A stretch of DNA of 8,644 nucleotides from G039029935 sp039029935 (GCA_039029935.1 JBCCFC010000553.1:1-8644), one strand, 5' to 3'; shown: positions 1 to 6,586, numbered from the stretch's first letter. A program made the numbers and translations. The notes: a model not told the origin generated them from the letters alone.

Positions 1-243
1 CGCTCACTCCCCACGCGAATGAGTTGGTCTTCTAGCTGAACTTGAAGACCATAGCCAACATCATATTTGGCGTTATGAATGGGGGGCGGAACATAAACAG
101 ACGCACCCGATTGCACTCGCCATCCAACAGGAAGCAGTCCAGCGCGAGTTGACACCACCCCCCATTCATAACGCCAAATATGATGTTGGCTATGGTCTTC
201 AAGTTCAGCTAGAAGACCAACTCATTCGCGTGGGGAGTGAGCG
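1..243. repeat. 86-bp perfect inverted repeat at the window end (probable fold-back artefact)
   Basis: Bases 1-86 are an exact reverse complement of bases 158-243, with a 71-base spacer (87-157) between the arms. The match stops at the spacer (position 87 versus 157), and the outer arm begins at base 1, so its true length is unknown. The right arm and the spacer form one continuous reading frame that encodes P-type ATPase sequence. The left arm read in that frame reaches a stop at 20-22 and encodes nothing sensible. An exact palindrome inside a conserved coding region, ending at the edge of the sequence, is what an amplification or assembly chimera produces. A real inverted duplication cannot be ruled out from this sequence alone. 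Confidence 0.95.
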
Positions 244-913
244 TTTTATGGACATGGAAGGCATCGCCGTTCCCAGCGACATCCAAAAGAAACAAGAGGA
301 TGGACACAAGAAAGGCTATACATTCGTCTATGTTGCCATTGATGATCAACTTGGTGGCGCGATTGAACTACGTCCCACCATCCGCCCCGAGGTGAAGCAC
401 ATCATTCACGAGCTGACAAAACGTCAGAAGTCCTTGTACATTATCTCTGGCGATCACGAAATTCCCACCCAAAAATTGGCCGAAGCACTGGGGATTGACC
501 ATTATTTTGCCCAAGTCTTACCACAAAACAAAGCGGCGTTGATTGAAGAATTGCAGGCAGAGGGCAAATCGGTCTGTTTTATTGGGGATGGCATCAACGA
601 TTCCGTTGCCCTCAAGCAAGCCAATGTCTCTGTCTCGATGAGCGGGGCATCCACTGTCGCCACCGATACAGCCTCCATTATCTTGATGGATGGCAGTTTG
701 AAACAACTCGTGTCTCTATTCGACATCGCCCAAAATCTGGACGCAAACTTAAACACAATGACCCTCATGACCGTGCTACCGGGGGTGGTGTGTATTGGTG
801 GGGTATTTTTTCTCCACTTGGGGATCGTGAGCGCGGTCATGTTGTTTAACATCGGTTTGGTGGCGAGTGTATCAAATGCAATGTTGCCATTGATCAAGCA
901 TGTGAGAAGCTAA
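89..913 (+). CDS. P-type ATPase, probable P1B metal transporter, C-terminal part (5' end missing)
   Basis: This is the C-terminal portion of an ATP-driven cation pump of the inner membrane, probably a heavy-metal (P1B) type. The frame is open upstream of the TTG at 149, and 89-148 encode EHKQTHPIALAIQ-like sequence, which matches the His-Pro motif of the P1B nucleotide-binding domain. TTG149 is therefore not a real start. Counting from codon 149, the hinge motif GDGIND lies at residues 146-151, preceded by an SGD motif near 100-102 and LPQNK near 124-128. Two hydrophobic segments near residues 205-225 and 228-248 are the last transmembrane helices. The phosphorylated DKTGT motif, the CPx-type membrane metal site and any N-terminal metal domain lie outside the window, so the ion cannot be named. 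The tail replaces the usual SSxxVxxNALRL ending with ASVSNAMLPL. The stop codon is the first three bases of the terminator stem. Confidence 0.9.
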   Translation, partial: EHKQTHPIALAIQQEAVQRELTPPPIHNAKYDVGYGLQVQLEDQLIRVGSERFMDMEGIAVPSDIQKKQEDGHKKGYTFVYVAIDDQLGGAIELRPTIRPEVKHIIHELTKRQKSLYIISGDHEIPTQKLAEALGIDHYFAQVLPQNKAALIEELQAEGKSVCFIGDGINDSVALKQANVSVSMSGASTVATDTASIILMDGSLKQLVSLFDIAQNLDANLNTMTLMTVLPGVVCIGGVFFLHLGIVSAVMLFNIGLVASVSNAMLPLIKHVRS

Positions 914-990
914 AAAAGCTAGTCAGCATTTCAGCACTTCAGCACTTCAGCATTTCAGCCTGATAGCTGACTAGCTGACTAGCTTTTTTA
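911..990. terminator. Bidirectional intrinsic terminator with repeat-filled loop
   Basis: A perfect 17-bp stem pairs 911-927 (A-tract plus GCTAGTCAGC) with 974-990 (GCTGACTAGC plus T-tract). The T run at 984-989 serves rightward transcripts and the A run at 912-917 serves leftward ones, as expected between the convergent ATPase and PhyH genes (stops at 913 and 995). The 46-base loop contains four 8-base units at 928-959, ATTTCAGC or ACTTCAGC, and then TAGCTGAC twice (964-979), which offers alternative pairing partners for the left arm. Confidence 0.9.
928..959. repeat. Four tandem 8-bp repeats (A[T/C]TTCAGC)
   Basis: The units are ATTTCAGC, ACTTCAGC, ACTTCAGC and ATTTCAGC, contiguous and differing at one position. 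They lie in the loop of the terminator hairpin. A slipped-strand expansion would account for them, and the unit number could vary between strains. Confidence 0.85.
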
Positions 991-994
991 TTCT

Positions 995-1897
995 TCACTT
1001 TTCGTTCTTCATTCGTTCTTCTCGCAATGCCAGCCAATCAGCCAACGTCGCTACGCGTTCAGGATACTGATAGCTGCGTGCGAGGAAACCGATGCCATGT
1101 CGGGGCATGGGGTCTTGGTCGGTGGGCTGATAGCGTAGGTCAAGTGACCAGCGGATGTGATCGCTGACATTCGGGGTTGATTTGTGGATACAGCGGTCGT
1201 TGAATAACACGATATCACCCGCCTTCATGGGCAAGGGAATGGCCTGCTTTTGGGTGCTTTGCTGGATGTGGGTCATATGCTCTTCATCCAGTTCCAAGTA
1301 CCCTGTGCTGCTATAGTCTTCTTTGTGAAATGACATCAACTTCTGGCGGTGGGTGCGCGGCATGATGTGCAGGCAACCATTTTCTTCGGTGGCATCAACC
1401 AGCGAAAACCAAACTGTGATGACAGGGTTGGCGTTGGCGTCAGGCCAGTAGGATTTGTCCTGATGCCAGGGGACTTCACCCGCCGCGACATGAGGCAACT
1501 TGGGACGTGTGTTATACACGGGATTGGCATAGATTTCGCCGCCGATCAACGATTCGACCGCGTCCAAAATTTTCTTGTTTGCCATAACCTCATAATAGCC
1601 GGGCTTACGGTCACGCCATCCCCGCCCAAAGCGCAGGAAGTCACTATCGGGCTTACCTGCAAAAAGCTCGGCCAACCGCGTCTCAAAGGGGCTGTCTTCC
1701 AGCTTATCTTCAACCAGCCCATCGGCATAGAGTGCATCCGCAATCTCATCCACCTTCTCGGACATCGCATCCTTCACTGGCTGTAAATCGGCTTCATCTA
1801 AGAAATCTTCCAGCACAAGATAGCCTTCGATATCATAAAACCGAATCTGTTCATCAGTCAAACTCCCCGTATAGTCCTGACGGTATGTGTCTAGCAT
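995..1897 (-). CDS. Phytanoyl-CoA dioxygenase (PhyH) family protein
   Basis: This is a cytoplasmic non-haem Fe(II)/2-oxoglutarate oxygenase of the PhyH family. These enzymes hydroxylate small lipophilic or polar substrates using O2 and 2-oxoglutarate. I chose the ATG at 1897 (300 aa) over the longer frame to 2008, because a strong Shine-Dalgarno (AAGGAG) precedes it on the minus strand and the extra 37 residues look unlike PhyH. The metal triad is visible: H145 and D147 in PWHQDKSYW and H238 in NDRCIHKSTPN, with R249 in HIRWSLDLRY as the likely 2-oxoglutarate anchor. The N-terminal region around LTDEQIRFYDIEGYLVLEDF (residues 13-32) is the usual PhyH opening. Length fits the family. The gene converges on the P-type ATPase and diverges from a second, dissimilar PhyH gene. 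The substrate is unknown; true phytanoyl-CoA activity should not be assumed. Confidence 0.92.
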   Translation of the reverse strand: MLDTYRQDYTGSLTDEQIRFYDIEGYLVLEDFLDEADLQPVKDAMSEKVDEIADALYADGLVEDKLEDSPFETRLAELFAGKPDSDFLRFGRGWRDRKPGYYEVMANKKILDAVESLIGGEIYANPVYNTRPKLPHVAAGEVPWHQDKSYWPDANANPVITVWFSLVDATEENGCLHIMPRTHRQKLMSFHKEDYSSTGYLELDEEHMTHIQQSTQKQAIPLPMKAGDIVLFNDRCIHKSTPNVSDHIRWSLDLRYQPTDQDPMPRHGIGFLARSYQYPERVATLADWLALREERMKNEK

Positions 1898-1979
1898 ATC
1901 CTTCTCCTTGGTGTCATAATTTTTGTTTGACGTAACGCTCGACAAAGCGTATACTTTCCTTGGTTGATCATTTCTATAG

Positions 1980-2008
1980 ATCATAAAGCAAACCAAGCAT
2001 CTGAACAA
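1980..2008 (-). promoter_or_regulatory. Candidate sigma-70 promoter for the leftward PhyH gene
   Basis: Read on the minus strand, TTGTTC (2008-2003) and TATGAT (1985-1980) are separated by exactly 17 bp. The -10 matches 5 of 6 consensus bases and the -35 is weaker. Transcription would start near 1972 and give a leader of about 75 bases. An imperfect inverted repeat, CTTGGTT (1959-1965) with AACCAAG (1991-1997), brackets the -10 and could be an operator; it may also be chance. Confidence 0.45.
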
Positions 2009-2138
2009 ACTGATTCTTATTGAGGAACCAGAGCATTTTTTACCACAGGGTTACTGCTCGACATACACAACCCAACTTCGGGAGGCGGCGATAGATACGC
2101 CAGTTATGTACTGTATTTTTCACCACCACCCAAAGGTT

Positions 2139-2168
2139 TTGCGTCAAATATCGGGTAGCGAAAATACT
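2139..2168 (+). promoter_or_regulatory. Weak candidate promoter for the rightward PhyH gene
   Basis: TTGCGT (2139-2144) and AATACT (2163-2168) are spaced 18 bp apart, just upstream of the gene start at 2190. Each hexamer matches the sigma-70 consensus at about four positions. The rest of the 292-bp divergent gap (1898-2189) contains no open frame that I find convincing; around it I see only a short GGCG/CGCC inverted repeat near 2086-2102. Confidence 0.3.
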
Positions 2169-2189
2169 GATTGAGTGAAGAGAGAAATT

Positions 2190-2990
2190 ATGTCAAACAC
2201 AATAAATGAACCAACAACAGATCAAGACTTTGAGGCCAATTTGCAATCACTGCAACGTGATGGATTTTTATTGATCCCACAGGTATTAGATCGTGAAACC
2301 ATCGATACATGGAATCAATTACTCTATGGATTATATGACAAAGAAGAGTATGACATCAACAACAGTGTGGGGAACGTCGCCTTTGATCGCCTTTTTAGCA
2401 TAGAGCCAGAGATGAGCCAACATCTGCTTGGGCATCCCAGCGTTGCGCCCTATTTGAAAGCAATTCTCGGCAAACAGTGCCAAGTGCGCAGCTTACGTGC
2501 GCATCTCAACCCTTCGGCCTATCATCAAGAATGGCACATGGATTTCTATGACTATTACTATCAGATTGAAAAAGCAGAGGCCAGCAACCCGTCGATGGCA
2601 CTTTGCATGAACACGACATTTTACCTGACTGATAATACGCCAGAGCGCGCTCGGCTTACCTTTCTGAAGGACTATCTCGCTCGACCCGTGCCTGATGAGC
2701 TGATTCCTTACCTACACTACACGGATGACCGCGAGGATCCGTTCCAGAAATGGTGTGATGAACAGAAACACGTAGACCTGCACCCCATGGCGGGTGATGT
2801 GGTCATCTTCTATAGTCATGTGCCGCACCAAGGCGCAAAGTTGGGTCCAGACCCAGAAGGCGAAATTCGCGGGAACATCGTTTTCCACTACCAACAAAAT
2901 CCCATGTACCCAGGCATTCGTTTTGTCAGCAATCCACAGTTTACGCTGGATACGCTGGGGTATGCGGGGACATTCCCGTTTGTCGATTAA
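2190..2990 (+). CDS. Second phytanoyl-CoA dioxygenase (PhyH) family protein
   Basis: This is a second non-haem Fe(II)/2-oxoglutarate oxygenase, clearly different in sequence from the one that diverges from it. I start it at ATG 2190 (266 aa), preceded by the purine-rich AAGAGAG; an in-frame GTG at 2175 would add five residues. The opening LQRDGFLLIPQVLDRETIDTW (around residues 21-41) is typical of PhyH. The metal ligands are H116 and D118 in QEWHMDFY and, most likely, H213 in SHVPHQGAKLG. R228 in EIRGNIVFHY is placed to bind 2-oxoglutarate. The middle is rich in Tyr (FYDYYYQ, 119-125), which may line the substrate pocket. The sulfatase-like gene starts 128 bp downstream on the same strand, suggesting joint transcription, although a structured element lies in that gap. 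The substrate cannot be read from sequence. Confidence 0.88.
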   Translation: MSNTINEPTTDQDFEANLQSLQRDGFLLIPQVLDRETIDTWNQLLYGLYDKEEYDINNSVGNVAFDRLFSIEPEMSQHLLGHPSVAPYLKAILGKQCQVRSLRAHLNPSAYHQEWHMDFYDYYYQIEKAEASNPSMALCMNTTFYLTDNTPERARLTFLKDYLARPVPDELIPYLHYTDDREDPFQKWCDEQKHVDLHPMAGDVVIFYSHVPHQGAKLGPDPEGEIRGNIVFHYQQNPMYPGIRFVSNPQFTLDTLGYAGTFPFVD

Positions 2991-2999
2991 AGGCTAAAC

Positions 3000-3083
3000 A
3001 TGCGACAGCGGATTTTGGTTTTGAACGGATTTTCCCGTGTGCGGAAGCCAACATCCATTCCCATCCTTAATCCGTTGTCGCAT
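3000..3083 (+). repeat. Long structured inverted repeat between the PhyH and sulfatase-like genes
   Basis: ATGCGACAGCGGATT (3000-3014) pairs with AATCCGTTGTCGCAT (3069-3083) along all 15 positions if one G-U wobble is allowed. Inside, TTGGTTT (3015-3021) pairs with AAGCCAA (3045-3051), also with one G-U, and a small ACGG/CCGT hairpin (3025-3028, 3035-3038) tops it. About 17 bases (3052-3068) bulge on one side. Both wobbles are G-U on the plus strand and would be A-C mismatches in a minus-strand RNA, favouring a rightward transcript. No T-tract follows, so it is not a standard terminator. Confidence 0.7.
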
Positions 3084-3118
3084 TTCATATACAAGAACCA
3101 TCAATCAAAGGAAAGAAC

Positions 3119-4540
3119 ATGTCACAAAAACCAAATATCATACTGTTCGGGATCGACTCGCTCCATGCCGACCACATGAGTTGTTATGGCTATGAGCATT
3201 TAACCACACCGCATCTAGACCGTTTTGCGCAACAGGGCACACTCTTTGAGAATACCTTCAGCGCACATATCCCCACCACCAGTGCCTACTCGTCCATGTT
3301 AACAGGACGTGACTGCTTTGGCACACAGGTCGTGGCACTGCGTCACCAAGGGCCACTGCGCGCCGAAGTGCCGACATTGGCCGAGATGTTGCGCGATGAG
3401 GGCTATAACACCACCTGCGTCGGTTTCAGCGGAAATCCAGCGGCGCGGGGCTTTGACAAATATCTTGACTATCCCGCATGGGGTAGCTGGGACCAAGGCC
3501 GTAGTCCCAAGGCACAAAAATTGAATGAAGTGACCATGCCAGAGTTGGAACGACTTGCAGGCGATGATAAGCCATTCTTCCTCTTTTTGCGTCACATGGA
3601 CCCACACGCACCTTACTTGCCACCAGAGCCATATGAGCGCGCCTTCTATCACGGCGATGAGTGCGATCCGAGCAATAAGTCGATGGAGCCTGTCTTGAGC
3701 TTTAAGCCGTTCTGTGATTTTCTCGACAGTTGGATGCCGCCTGGCATCACCGATAAGGACTATGTGATTGCGCAGTATGACGGCGCAATCGCCTATATGG
3801 ATGCCTGTATCCAAACACTCTTGACGGCAGTGGATAGCATGGGACTGAGTGACAACACAATTGTGGCCGTCAATGGTGATCATGGCGAAACGCTCTATGA
3901 TCACGAATGTTGGTTTGATCATCATGGCATGTATGACAACGTGCTGCATGTGCCATTAATGATCCGCTACCCCGACGTTGTGCCTGCAGGTCAACGGGTC
4001 AGCGGTTATAACCAACACAAGGACCTTGTACCCACACTCATGAATTTGGCAGGGATTGCGCCGGAAGGTGTTGACTTTGATGGCAACGACCTCATGACAA
4101 TGGTCAGCGGTGAGGTTGATTCATTTGAAAGCGAAATCTACATCACCGAATGTACGTGGATGCGTAAACATGGCTGGCGTACACCACACTGGAAGTTGAT
4201 GATTGCGTTGGAGCCGGATTTCCACTTTAAACCGGAAATCGAGTTGTATAATTTGGTCGAAGACCCGCTGGAGAATAATAACTTGGCCGAAAGCCATCCC
4301 GACATGGTAGCTCTCCTACGGGCGCGCATGGATGCGTGGATTGCCAAACGCGAAGAGGAAACAGGGCTACCGAATCCCATCCATCACCAAGGTGATTGGC
4401 ATGGGCATAAAGGTGTCGGTGCATTCAAAACGTCACAGCAGGCATATGACACGATGTACATTGGGTCGGCCAGCCAAGCCGAGCGGCTCCAGGCAAAGTT
4501 GAAGAAAGAGGAAGAAGCAAAGAAGGTAGCTGAAGAATAA
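3119..4540 (+). CDS. Sulfatase-superfamily hydrolase with Thr at the nucleophile position
   Basis: This 473-aa protein has the alkaline phosphatase/sulfatase fold. It opens with PNIILFGIDSLHADHMSCYG, where D13 is a metal ligand, and continues with RHMDPHAPY (H159, D161, H163) and NGDHGE (D254, H255), the second set of metal ligands. The sulfatase signature CxPxR is absent. Aligning on the LTG that follows it, the text reads TTSAYSSMLTG, which puts T53 at the Cys/Ser site, S55 at the Pro and Y57 at the Arg. Formylglycine cannot form from Thr, so a phosphatase- or phosphodiesterase-like mechanism with a Thr nucleophile is plausible, as in other members of the superfamily. There is no signal peptide, so it is probably cytoplasmic. 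The C-terminus (about 455-473) is a Lys/Glu-rich helix. AAAGGA precedes the ATG by a good spacing. The esterase gene follows after 98 bp. Confidence 0.88.
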   Translation: MSQKPNIILFGIDSLHADHMSCYGYEHLTTPHLDRFAQQGTLFENTFSAHIPTTSAYSSMLTGRDCFGTQVVALRHQGPLRAEVPTLAEMLRDEGYNTTCVGFSGNPAARGFDKYLDYPAWGSWDQGRSPKAQKLNEVTMPELERLAGDDKPFFLFLRHMDPHAPYLPPEPYERAFYHGDECDPSNKSMEPVLSFKPFCDFLDSWMPPGITDKDYVIAQYDGAIAYMDACIQTLLTAVDSMGLSDNTIVAVNGDHGETLYDHECWFDHHGMYDNVLHVPLMIRYPDVVPAGQRVSGYNQHKDLVPTLMNLAGIAPEGVDFDGNDLMTMVSGEVDSFESEIYITECTWMRKHGWRTPHWKLMIALEPDFHFKPEIELYNLVEDPLENNNLAESHPDMVALLRARMDAWIAKREEETGLPNPIHHQGDWHGHKGVGAFKTSQQAYDTMYIGSASQAERLQAKLKKEEEAKKVAEE

Positions 4541-4553
4541 TTTTGTGTTTATT

Positions 4554-4586
4554 GGGATGGGGAGAGCCATCGGCTCCACCCCTCCC
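4554..4586 (+). repeat. Imperfect G/C-rich hairpin after the sulfatase-like gene
   Basis: GGGATGGGGAGAGCC (4554-4568) pairs with GGCTCCACCCCTCCC (4572-4586) at 12 of 15 positions around a 3-base loop (ATC). It starts 14 bases after the sulfatase-like stop codon. No T-tract follows, so it may dampen read-through or stabilise the upstream mRNA end and not terminate fully. Confidence 0.5.
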
Positions 4587-4638
4587 ATACAATCCTCTTA
4601 TCAACGAACCATTCAAACATGCCCAAAAGGGAGCAAGC

Positions 4639-5625
4639 ATGGCACACGACTTTGACAAAATTGACAAACAGCTACGGATACCAGGCAGGGTCTTCAAATT
4701 GCTGGCGCATCCCAGCAAACGTGGCTTGCGTGTTCTACACTGGCTCATGAGTCAATCCAAAGGCAAAGACATGGATGGTGCAGATTCGCACACGGTTTGG
4801 GTTGAACGGTCGGATGACGAAGGGCAGATTCGGGTGCGGGTGTTTCGACCCCACAACACAGATACGCCGCTGCCGATTGTCCTTGCTCTACATGGTGGTG
4901 GATATGCCATTGGGTTGCCCGAACAGGACAGTTTTATGCGTGTCCTCAAGGGGCTGATGGATGTACGTGAATGCGTTGTCGTTGCACCCGATTACCGCCT
5001 TTCATTTGATGCGCCGTACCCTGCGGCACTACACGACTGCTACGACACTCTGCTGTGGGCCAAAGAAAATGCGGCTGAAATTGGTGGACGCACGGATCAA
5101 ATTTTTGTCATGGGGGACAGTGCTGGTGGCGGCTTAACGGTTAGCGTGAGCCTGCTTGCCCGTGATAGAGGTGACGTCAAGATTGCCTTCCAAATGCCGC
5201 TCTATCCCATGCTGGATGATCGCCAAAGCAACCCCTCGGCTATGAACAACCATATGCCCGTGTGGAGCAGCAAGCATAACAAAGTCGCTTGGGCACTATA
5301 TTTGCGTAGTCTGGTCGAGCAAGGCGCAGATATCTCAGCCTACGCCGCCCCTACTCGTGCCGAGAGCTATGCCAATCTGCCACCCGCTGCAACCTTTGTG
5401 GGCGACCTAGACCCATTTCTGGATGAAACAGTGGCCTATGTGGAGAGACTCAAAACTGAGGGGATTCCGGTCCAATCCAAAACTTTTGAAGGATGCTATC
5501 ATGGCTTCGACCAGGTTGTCCCCAACGCCGACAAAAGCCAAGAGGCGATTCGCTTTATGCATGATGCCTATGTGTATGCGGTGGATAACTATTTTGCCGC
5601 GCAAACATCAATCATCACCCCTTAA
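4639..5625 (+). CDS. Alpha/beta hydrolase, hormone-sensitive-lipase (family IV) esterase
   Basis: This is a probable cytoplasmic carboxylesterase of 328 aa, hydrolysing ester bonds of small or medium acyl substrates. The start is ATG 4639, preceded by AAGGGAG; the frame is open back to 4543 but those residues are Pro-rich and unlike the family. The oxyanion-hole motif HGGG is at residues 85-88 (LHGGGYAIG). The nucleophile elbow GDSAGG places Ser at 161, the acid is D258 in GDLDPFLDE, and the catalytic His is H288 in CYHGFD. All three triad members and the usual spacing are present, so it should be active. The first 50 or so residues form a helical cap typical of HSL enzymes. It lies third in a run with the PhyH and sulfatase-like genes. 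Its stop overlaps by 11 bp the end of the opposing MBL gene. Confidence 0.92.
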   Translation: MAHDFDKIDKQLRIPGRVFKLLAHPSKRGLRVLHWLMSQSKGKDMDGADSHTVWVERSDDEGQIRVRVFRPHNTDTPLPIVLALHGGGYAIGLPEQDSFMRVLKGLMDVRECVVVAPDYRLSFDAPYPAALHDCYDTLLWAKENAAEIGGRTDQIFVMGDSAGGGLTVSVSLLARDRGDVKIAFQMPLYPMLDDRQSNPSAMNNHMPVWSSKHNKVAWALYLRSLVEQGADISAYAAPTRAESYANLPPAATFVGDLDPFLDETVAYVERLKTEGIPVQSKTFEGCYHGFDQVVPNADKSQEAIRFMHDAYVYAVDNYFAAQTSIITP

Positions 5626-6586
5626 AATCCCAGATTCCATTCCGTTCCTGTCGTTCTACCAGCCCCTCACTCATCAACAAATCCAGATAGCCAATGGTCA
5701 TAGCAAAGCCCGTAAAGCGCGCGCCTTTCGGATAATGCGAATACATCACCTCGCTGATCTCATAGGGAGTGCGATAGCCCTCACGGACTAAACCGAGGCA
5801 TTGCTCCTTGCGCTCAACGATGCTGCGCAACTGCCACTGGATCAGCTTGGTGTGATCCGTAAATGCCTCACCATGTCCCGGGTAGACTGTTGAGACATCC
5901 AATGTCTGAAACTTCTTCATGGATTCCACAAATTGAAGTAATCCCGGGATGCGTTCCTGAGGTCGATCAGGATACTGTTCAATTACGGCAACAGGTGTGA
6001 CCTTGAGCAACATATCCGCAGAAAAGAGCTGTTTTGTGCCGAGTTGATAAAAGCAGGTCTGTGTATAGGTATGGCCGGGGGCATAGAGTGACCGCCATTG
6101 CGCACCACCAAATTCCAAAACGCCATCAATGGGAAAACGGGTAATCCGCTCTGCGGGAATGGATTCCCATTCATCCAAGGATCGATTTCTGCCCTGCCAA
6201 ATTCGCTCTCGGTTCTCCGTCGGTTGTCCTGCTTTGTGCAATATATCACCAAAGAACCGCATCCGCTCCTCCCACAGCGTGGGTAGATTGACGCACCAAT
6301 CATAGGCCACATCCGAGACCCACACCTGTGCCTCACTACGCTCCGTAATGATTCTCGCCAGCCCCGAGTGATCCTCATGGGCATGGGTAATCACAACATG
6401 TCGAATATCTTCGAGTTTTAACCCCTGTTGTGCCAGCCCTGCTTCCAGTGCCAGCCGTGATTCTTCTGTTTTCAGTCCACAATCGATCAACGTTGGCTCT
6501 GGTTCAGTAAATAGCCACGCATTAACAGAACTGACGGGTCCGATAGAGTATGGTGTTGGTAATTCAAGCTGAATTGGTGTAGTCAT
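5615..6586 (-). CDS. MBL-fold metallo-hydrolase with C-terminal winged helix (LACTB2/glyoxalase II-like)
   Basis: This 323-aa protein belongs to the metallo-beta-lactamase superfamily. The dinuclear metal site is complete: HAHEDH (H68, H70, D72, H73), H172 in APGHTYTQ, D191 in FSADML and H238 in YPGHGEAF. The last 55 or so residues (from about 270, YRTPYEISEVMYSHYP onward) look like the winged-helix domain found in LACTB2-type and some thioesterase-like members. The start ATG 6586 is preferred over an upstream in-frame codon at 6667, because the added 27 residues are hydrophobic and unlike the family. The Shine-Dalgarno is weak (GGA eight bases upstream). It lies 105 bp downstream of the TetR gene on the same strand and may share its transcript. 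Likely roles are thioester or other ester hydrolysis, or RNA cleavage; neighbours favour acyl metabolism, but this is inference. Confidence 0.9.
   Translation of the reverse strand: MTTPIQLELPTPYSIGPVSSVNAWLFTEPEPTLIDCGLKTEESRLALEAGLAQQGLKLEDIRHVVITHAHEDHSGLARIITERSEAQVWVSDVAYDWCVNLPTLWEERMRFFGDILHKAGQPTENRERIWQGRNRSLDEWESIPAERITRFPIDGVLEFGGAQWRSLYAPGHTYTQTCFYQLGTKQLFSADMLLKVTPVAVIEQYPDRPQERIPGLLQFVESMKKFQTLDVSTVYPGHGEAFTDHTKLIQWQLRSIVERKEQCLGLVREGYRTPYEISEVMYSHYPKGARFTGFAMTIGYLDLLMSEGLVERQERNGIWDFKG

Noticed and set aside
149..151. TTG as the true start of the ATPase
   Set aside because: The frame continues upstream with a conserved P1B His-Pro motif, so the gene is 5'-truncated.
1..243. 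Hairpin telomere or transposon end
   Set aside because: The right arm is inside a conserved ATPase reading frame, and no transposase, target duplication or terminal motif is seen; a fold-back chimera is simpler.
502..897. 131-codon open frame on the minus strand
   Set aside because: It is antisense to the conserved hinge and membrane part of the P-type ATPase, with no independent motif or ribosome binding site.
928..979. CRISPR-like repeat array
   Set aside because: Units are 8 bp with no spacers and sit in a terminator loop.
1349..1786. 145-codon open frame on the plus strand
   Set aside because: It is antisense to the PhyH catalytic core, which has all its functional residues; this frame has no family features.
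1898..2008. 37-residue N-terminal extension of the leftward PhyH protein
   Set aside because: It covers the promoter candidate and lacks family similarity; the AAGGAG at ATG 1897 decides the start.
3314..3316. C66 of the sulfatase-like protein as a displaced formylglycine Cys
   Set aside because: It follows the LTGR strand end and not the strand start, and has no PxR context.
3299..3949. 216-codon open frame on the minus strand
   Set aside because: It lies wholly within the sulfatase-like gene in antisense; its composition (many His, Ile, Cys) is a shadow of that gene and has no recognisable motif.
4543..4638. N-terminal extension of the esterase or a small upstream gene
   Set aside because: The 32 extra codons overlap a hairpin and are Pro-rich; a good ribosome binding site precedes ATG 4639.
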